DNA of 64,000 nt from Schistosoma haematobium (lineage: Eukaryota; Platyhelminthes; Trematoda; Strigeidida; Schistosomatidae). Each line of letters opens with the position of its first letter. Positions within the stretch are counted from its first letter, which is position 1. Where the stretch lies: assembly GCF_000699445.3 (NCBI RefSeq), contig NC_067196.1, positions 7,559,616 to 7,623,615 of the forward strand. Reading direction: 5' to 3'. The notes under the pieces were generated by a model. The model saw only the letters and a list, made by a program, of their open reading frames with translations. It searched no databases and had not been told where the DNA came from. The position numbers were made by a program, and so were the translations under genes. Shown here one piece after another: positions 51,401 through 60,400 of the stretch.

Positions 51401-54400
51401 GGAATTGTGGAGTGAACATCAAGTCTGAGATACAGGTTCATCCGGCTGACAATTCTCAAATATGATGAAACGTGCGTCGCGGATTTCACTACTAGACACA
51501 ATCCATCTTTAAATATTACGATGTTATCTCTTTGAAATTACTGTTGGACATACCTTACAATTCATATTATTTAAACAAATGTATTATATCATTTCATGCT
51601 TATTATACAACGGATGACGTATTTAAATAAATAAATTTCCATTATAAAAAACTTCTAAACCTCTTTATGATAGAATTAATTTATAAATGAGTAGTTTAGA
51701 AGAGGTCTTAATCTCTTTTACACAGTTGGTTAGTCATAAACTACATTGACATAAGGTAGATAAATATATTTGCACTTAACAGTTTAGGGGTTGTGGAGAT
51801 TGTTAAGTTTTTGATTGAAATCATGAGTCGATTGAAGCTAGACCACCACGGAAAACCTGAAGGCACTGGACGGCCGTTTCGTCCTAGTATGGGACTCCTC
51901 AGCAATGCGCATCGACGATCCTGCACCCCGCGAGATTCGAACCCAGGACCTATCAGTCTCACGCCAGGCGCATTTGTTTAAGTTTTTGTACTACATCAAA
52001 ACAGTCTGAGCATAGAGAGCCTAGAGAATCTTACTCTAGAAGATTAAAGAAATTGGCCGAAATAAAGGTATCACTAGATTTTGTAACACAGACATAAGCT
52101 TTCAAAAACACAGTACCACTCTTATTTGAAACTAAAAAGCAGTTCGCTACAATGAATTCACAAATAAAATTGAACAAACAAACTTTTAGTTCGTCACAAA
52201 CTTTACAACTTGAGTAGAAATCTATTGATCAATATTTTTCAATTCTAGTTAGTTTGGATATTACATAATTTCCCTTCGATATAATAGGTGAGTTCTTGTC
52301 TTGATCCAGATAAGAGTTATATTCTACCAATCATGAATTTGACTTGGATATTTGGAAATCCATTATCAGACTTGTAAATGATGAGTAAAAAGTTATGATT
52401 TGATCATATGATTTTCTATATATTATTCTACATAGTTTTCAAGTTTTTTTTTCATGACAAAATAACATCATTAAGGATATCTGACTACTTTGTAAATGAT
52501 TGAAAGCTGAGAAAAGTATACGTTAGTTACTGCCTAAGTGGTAAAAACGCATTGATTTGGTATCTAAACTACTTTGATATCTAATTCACAAACCGTTACA
52601 TGTATGAAACATCCAGATATAATGTTCTTACATAAAAGCTTCTTGTAAAAGTTGACTATTTCAACTATGGTTAATACCATCAAACTAAAAATATAGTGAG
52701 TGGACACTTTACAATGTTATAGATGATGGTAAACTATTATGTTATAAGCAGAGATGGATAGTGGCTAGCAGTGGAATTCTGGACGCACGTTTCGTCCTAT
52801 TCGGGTTTCGTCAGCTGGATGTATCTGTATCTCCGAGTTGATGTTCACTCTGGGACTCGAACCTAGTACCATTCGCTTCAAACGCCATCACGTTATCCAC
52901 TCAGCTACTGAGTTCTGATAGCCACTTGCTTGTGCAATGGGGTGAATTTAAATTCACTTGGTATTGTTTTGCTTGTATCTTCCCATTGAGTTTTAAGATT
53001 ACAATTGATCAGTCTGTTTTTGGTATATGTGCATACTGTGCGTATGCTTCGATATTGCCTTAATTCACAAGCTTCGTCCTATTTGGGACTCGTCAGCTCG
53101 ATGTACCTGCATCTCAGAGGACGTCTCATAGGACGAAACGCACATCTTGGATTCCACTGCTAGCCACTATCCATCTTTACTTGTAAAAGCCTGTGAATTA
53201 AGACAATATCGAGGCGTACACACAGTATGCACATATGCCAATAACAGACTGATCAATTGTAGTCCTAAACCTAAATGGGAAGATACAAGCAAAACAATAA
53301 CAAGTTTATTATGTTATAATGCTATATCTTACCAAGTAATCATTGGTGCAAAGAGAAAAAATATGTTTAAGTGATAGTGTATAAGCGTTACTTTATGTGA
53401 AAAAACAGGTATACACTAAGAATTCATTCGAAAATCACCAATATATAGACTTTTATTATCAAATGTTCATTCAGGATAATATACATGACTATGTTGAGTA
53501 ATCGGAGTCATAGTGTGTAGTTATATATTTCTCACTATATGCTCCATTGAATATGTTCCTTAATTCGAAACTCATCAATCTACTATTTCTTAAAGATGTT
53601 TACATATTTAAAATAAGTGATAGTTATGCTTTAAATAAATGTATCTCATTTACAATTGAATAAGAATGTAGAAATTAGTGAATACTAACATGTAGTTATA
53701 CAAAATATTCGTGTTCGATAAAAAAAACTACAGTTTACTAATCCAGTAACGCTATGTGTAAACTAACAAATGTTCTGATAAACCAGATGTTATATAACTA
53801 AAGATGGAAAAACAAAGGAAGAAAATTTTTTAAAAAATCAAATGATCAACTAATGATAAATTCATGACGAAAAACTCTTAGTGCCACCCAGTGAAATGTA
53901 CTGAATATAGCAACTGTTTGTATAATCTCGTTATTCATTCTTTAGGCTAAAAAATAAATCTATATCTGACAATATATCTTGTCAAGAATCAACTTTTCAT
54001 ATTACCAAATATGACATACACAATTTGAAATGGATAATGTTTTGTACTCATAACAAATACACTTGGCTCAATTCACTGAATTCGTTGCTGGGCGTTTTTA
54101 AATTCATTCAGTTTGTGATACTGCCTCAAAATTAAATGATTTTATCGGTAACCTATACTGATAATTACCATGTGCTCACTAGTGACTAGCTTCGTGAGGG
54201 AATTCTTGGAGTTCTAGTGAGAAGTCGTGACTAGTGGAGCTAATCTGTCTAGGGTAAAGACAGGTATTTACGTTGGTACAATAGAAGATGGTTGCGCAAT
54301 TTCGTGGATTGCTTGAGGTTAGATAATAACACCGTTAAATGCCGGGTCAGTGGTCTAGTAGGTTAAGCGTTCGCGCGAGATACTGAACACCTTGGGTTCG

Positions 54401-57400
54401 AATCCTGCGAGCGTGACCATGGATGCGCACTGCTGAGGAGTCTCAAATTAAGACGAAACGGCCGCCCAATGCTTTCAGATTTTCCGTGGTGGTCTAGCTT
54501 CGAATGACTCATGATCTCATCATCAATCGATTCATGATCTTATTCATAAAGTATCATTTTCGGCTGTATTCTAATATAAAAGTATAATTCCTAGTTGAGT
54601 TATATGGCAGTTTCAAACATTTTTCAGAATAAATTAGTAGTATGAAGTTTATCATCAGTTTTGACACTTAAAACTAATAGAGTTATTTGCCTGCTTTTTT
54701 TTGAGCGAATAAACACCAATCAGTAGTAGGGAATACATTATGAATGAGAATGATAATAAACGATATTGAATCAGTTAACTTTGTTTCAATTATTATCACT
54801 ACTGCAAGATCAAATGAATATGAATAAGTTGACATAGTAATGTTAATCAAAGTTTAAAAAAATGAAGTACAGAAAATCTAGCTCACAAACTGAAAGTATA
54901 AAACTGATGAATGATAAAACAAACAAAATTATTGCCAGTTGATTGATCACTAGATGGTGATTAATGTCATGTGTGTCAAGTCCTTATTTAGTGCAGATTG
55001 AATGCTATCGGCCATGTTGCAATGTGACCAACAGTCTAGGTGACTCGACACTGCGTACACTATATATTGAGATTAGATGGTGGTTGAAGGTGGTCAACAG
55101 GAAACCCTGGACCCGGGTTTCGTGCTACTTGGCACTCGTCAGCAATGTGTACCTGTAATCTTGAGGGGACTGGTACTCCCTGACGGTTTCGATCCCGTAT
55201 CACCCAGCTTCACAGTCAGAGACGTTACCACTGAGCTATTCGGGCGTTCGATCTGCACTAAGAAGGACTTGACACACATGACATTGATCACCACCCAGTG
55301 ATCAATCGATTGTGATTACATTTCAGTCCTACAGGAGGTTGGTCGCGGCCCGGATGTAAAATTACAAAACACTACCTAGTTTTCAGATTGTTTCAAAGCA
55401 TTTCAAGTTGGTGATAAGATCATATTAGTTTTGTAATAGATATCCGATAATCAGTAACCAGATTTGAGATGAACTTATCGACTTGTAGATTCGAATAAGT
55501 ATCAATTGAATTTGTTGTTTGTAGTCAACATTGGATAAGGATTAGGCTAATTAACTGACTGAGGTTGAATAAACAGAATATAACTAGATAGTTTGATAGT
55601 ATCACATGTATCGCAAGTCTTTGGCAAATTTGAATTTCAAGCTATATGTAGTATACTATTAGTGAAAATGTAATTCAGCCACTGAGCATTGATAACGTGC
55701 CAATAATTGTCTTATATAAATCATTAAAATGACTATCTTTATGAAGTCTTTAGTATGAATTGTGTATAAGCCCGATTACTTCATTACGCATAAATATTAA
55801 ATAATCATTTGTTTACGCAACAGTAAACACAGTTTATTCAATTCATAAATATTATTATTTTATCGGTTGAACTCACGGGTCAATCTAAGTTAGACTACCA
55901 ACGAAAATCTTGAAGCAATGGATAAGCGTTTCATCTTAGTATGGAACATTTACGATCCCGAAAGTGAAATACAATCAAGAGCTTTTAGTCTCCTATGCAA
56001 ATGCCTGGCCTTTAAACCACTGAGTTCGAGTCCCGTCATTGGGATAGTGGTTGTTCACTGCTGTAGAATCTCATACTAGGACGAAACGGCTATCCAGCTC
56101 TTTAAACTATTCAATGGTAGTCTAACTTAAATTGGCGCATAAATTCAACTCATGAAAATACTACAATCACCACAAATGTCTATATTGCAAAATATTCATA
56201 TTTTAATAAGATTATAGCAAGAAAAGAAATACTATTAATCAAAATTACCGGTTTTTCAATAGACGCTTGAATAAATAATTCACCATTATGACATGGTAAA
56301 TTAATAGATTTTTTAATCGATTCAATAATAGGTTCTAAAGGACGATGTGTTATTTTTGGTCCAGCAGTCAATTTTCTTAAAACAATTGTTACTGTTGAAC
56401 TAAAGTAAAGAGAAAACAAAATGACTATTCTTTATTCAATAAGTTAAATGTTTATCGAAATATTATTAATTATCAGAAGCGGTTTGTGGAGATTTTAGAA
56501 ATTTCACAGATTGAAATCATGAATCAATTGAAGTTAGACCATCATGGAAAACCTGAAAGCACTGGACAGCCGTTTTGTCCTAGTATGGGACTCCTGAGTA
56601 GTGCGCATCCACGATCCCGCATCCCGTGAGGTTCGAACCCAGGATCCATACTAGAACGAAACGGCCGTCCAGTGCTTCCAGGTTTTCCATGGTGGTCTAG
56701 TTTCAATTGACTCATGATGTCAATCTGTGACATTATTAATTAATCATAGAAATAATGTTCAACTGTGTTTGATCTATCTGTAGTCTTAGTTTGATATATA
56801 TTAGCCTAAATGTTTGAAATAATTGGTACTATGGTATTGTAAAATAGTTCGAAAGCAAAGTTTCAATGGATCATTGCGTCATAAAATAACCAGTGAAAAA
56901 ATTTAAAATATATTATATTACAGTTATTGGATTCAACTCAATCATGCATCGATGTATTGTTCAAAAGAGCTTAGAAAATAAACAACTTGTTTCTTACATC
57001 CAATCTTAATAGATAATAAAACTAAATTAACCCTTTCTGATATTGATCAACATATGCTCACTGGTGAATGACTTCAAAAGATATTTCATAGAGTTCTAGT
57101 GAGAAGTAGTAACCAGTGGAGTTCAGTCGGGTCCATTGTGGGGTAGTAATTCACTGAGGACAGTGATGGACGGTGGCTCAATTCCGTGGATTAGTTGAAG
57201 TTAGACATAAACACCGTTGGATGCCGACTCAGTGGTCTAAAAGTTAAGCGTTCGCGCTCGAGACCCATAGGTCCTGGGTCCGAATCTCGCAAGGCGGGAT
57301 CGTGAATATGCACTGCTGAGGAGTCTCACAATAAAACGAAACGGCCGTCCAGTGCTTCCTAGTTCCCCACGGTGGTCTAGTTTTCATTGACTCATGATCT

Positions 57401-60400
57401 CAACCACTGAAGTTATTGTTTTTTAAAGGGGTAAATCAAAAATTTTAAAAAATACAAACACACATATATATTGAATGTTGACAAATTTCATTGAATTAAC
57501 AAACAGTGGCTTATTTCTGATAAGTTAAACAGTTGATCACAGTAGACGTAAAACTGTTGAATTATTAAACCCCTCGTCTTCAGACTGTTATAATTGATAG
57601 AATGATTCATGTGTTTTAGATGATATAACATAAGCTTGAATTCAGGCTTGACTATCGTAATTTGTAAAGTTATGAATATTTCACGGAATATATATGTTAC
57701 AATTACTTTTAAATGTTTTAGCAGGTTCAAGGTATGTTTCAGATCATTTTAATCAAAATCATACATTCATTATTATTAGGCAGGCAAATATCATCAGAAT
57801 AAGTTGCTTTGTGAAGCCTTTCAAATTTTTTAACAAAAGGATACTGAATACATAGGTAGTAAACGGATTCTCTGAATGGTGGTTTTTCAAGGTCATTTGC
57901 AAAACAAATAGTTCATTCATAGTGTTTTTTATTGTAGAAGAAAGAATAGTGTACGTATACAAGTCATTCATGAGATTTCCAAAAGTATTTTAAAAATAGG
58001 AATAATGGCGAGACTATAATTTATGGATGAACCAATCACGTATAAGATAACAGGTAACGGATTTTGGCACGAAATTCACTCGTCCATTTGGCTTAATAGA
58101 GTTTTGGCATTATCCCTGATGTTAGTTCGTGATTAAAACACTATATCTAATTCCTAATCATAATTCCCCACACTAATTTATAACCCTCATTTGATCCTGT
58201 TTATTAAGTGGACACTCTCAAAGTCAGTCTAGCATCGCTAAAAAGGTCATCCATAAATTACACTCTCATCGGAATAATTTGTCTGTGAATAAAGATTGAT
58301 TTACTGATTAATAAAAACAATCATTGAAACGTATCTAACAGTAAAATTCTTGTTTTTGAATGTATCTAATATTACAAATTCGCAAACGGTCATAAAGGTA
58401 TATTACTGAGGAAAACACAGATTGAAAGTATTTTAAAAACAAAAGATGGTAAATTATCAACGATAGATCAATTCGAGAAGAACTACAACAATTATCATTG
58501 AGAATGGTTGTAATAGATATTTAGTACTGAATAGAAATGGAATGATTATTATTGTATAATTCGGTAAGAGCATCTAAGTAGTTTACTTTAAAAACGACGA
58601 GTACATTCGACTGAATCCATCGAACCGCTTAAAGTACTCTTTTTCTTTAGTGCTCATTTAATTTGGTGACAAGGTCAACTTATATTATTTGATTCAAAAA
58701 AGTTTTAGTATTGCAAATGATTGACTAAATATAAGTCACTGAATACAATAGTGTGTTACAGTGTACATTGTAACCTAAATAGAATAATTTAGACAAGATT
58801 TTAATGAATAAATCATGAACCGGTCTATACTATTACAGAAGAAGTATATATTTGTAAAATCTCAGCGAATGAATCTGGATTAAATCTAAAGTTTCACCTA
58901 GCAATCTGATCCAAGCTTTTTCAAGGAAATTTAATCAAGCATCAAAATTATGCTTTATTAAATTTCTTTGAAAATAACTTGGACCAGATTATTAGGCGAA
59001 ATGTTGGATTTATTTCAAATTCATTCTCTGAAGTTTTACAAATACATTCTTCTTGTTTAATGTCTCACATAAACTCGGCACCCAAATACTGTGAAATTAT
59101 TCGATCAAATTTGGACTAAATTTCTTATATACGGTTCATACTATTTTCCAATAAATTATATGTAGTGAAAATATGTGGAAATCAATAAAAAGAACTGAAA
59201 CAAACTAAACCGACACTAATTTTACAAACAACCCATCTATAAGATGGTAATTAGAATCCAGGCTAGCAGTGATATTTTCAATAAACTTTTTATCAAAAAT
59301 TCTATGTAACTACATATCCTAACAGTAGTATTATCCATTAAGTATCGTTTTTAATGTAATCGTGTGAATTAAGAGATATATACTAAACAGAAAGGAAAAT
59401 AACCACTTTCATTAATAAAACATATTTCAATAGTTGAGATCATGAGTCAAATGAAGGTAGACTACCATGGAAAACACGAAAGCACTGTACAGCCGTTCCG
59501 TTCCATTGTGAGACTCCTCGATAGTGAGCACCCATGACCCCATTTCGTGTGATCCGAACCCTATAGGTTTCGCTCAAGTGAACGCTTAACCTCTAGACCA
59601 CTGTTCATTTAGTCGAATCTCCTTGTACATTAGGATGACATCATCTGAAAATACATTTTTTTCTATGAAGAACTACACAATATTCTTATATCTTTTCAGT
59701 TAATGATTCTTAAAGTTTTCCAAAGAATATTTCGTCCAGTGCTTCCAGGTTTTCAATGATGGTCTAGCTTCAACTGACTCATGATTTCAATCTGTGAAGA
59801 TTTTTATTTTGTCAAACTTATTTTGAAGTTATTTGATTACATAATTTAATTTGCTTAACAGTAACACTGTTGTGTACTGTCAGTAAAATCTAAACTCCGA
59901 CAATATAAATTACATTGTAAGTGATCGTATAAACATGTGTGACTATTAATAGTCGTGCAATTTTGTTTTAGACATATTATATTGAACGAGAACACAAAAG
60001 GTGGGACAACCAATATACAAAACCCCCTAGTAAGATCTGACCACTATATAATAAATACTTTCATTTGCATAATATCCATCAATTGTCTCAGACTTTGTTG
60101 TTCTTGTGTTACCATTACCAAATAACCTCTGTTCACGTTCTCTTCTCTTCCATCATTTTAACGTTGTGCCGCTAAGGATTCCACTTTCGATTGGTGATAC
60201 ATACTACTTATATCTATCGACATCAATAGCACACACCACAGTATACGCAAACTGACGTTATAGACATTTTATATATCTTTAATTTTAATTGATAAAATAA
60301 ATGGTATATTTTAGTGAAGGCTAATTACTTTATAACTTTTTTCGTTTAGAAGTCTGGTTATCGTATATTCCATGATTAGCGATAGAAAAATATTAGACAA

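Noticed and set aside
51793..51981. Recurring short proteins starting MSRLKLDHHGKP or MSQLKLDHHGKP in many places
   Set aside because: These are translations of the SINE-B tail and hammerhead; the same frame appears in almost every copy and is not coding.
54350..54420. Apparent tRNA gene (good A and B boxes)
   Set aside because: The boxes belong to SINE-B; no acceptor stem or anticodon arm could be paired convincingly. The same holds for the other B-box sites.
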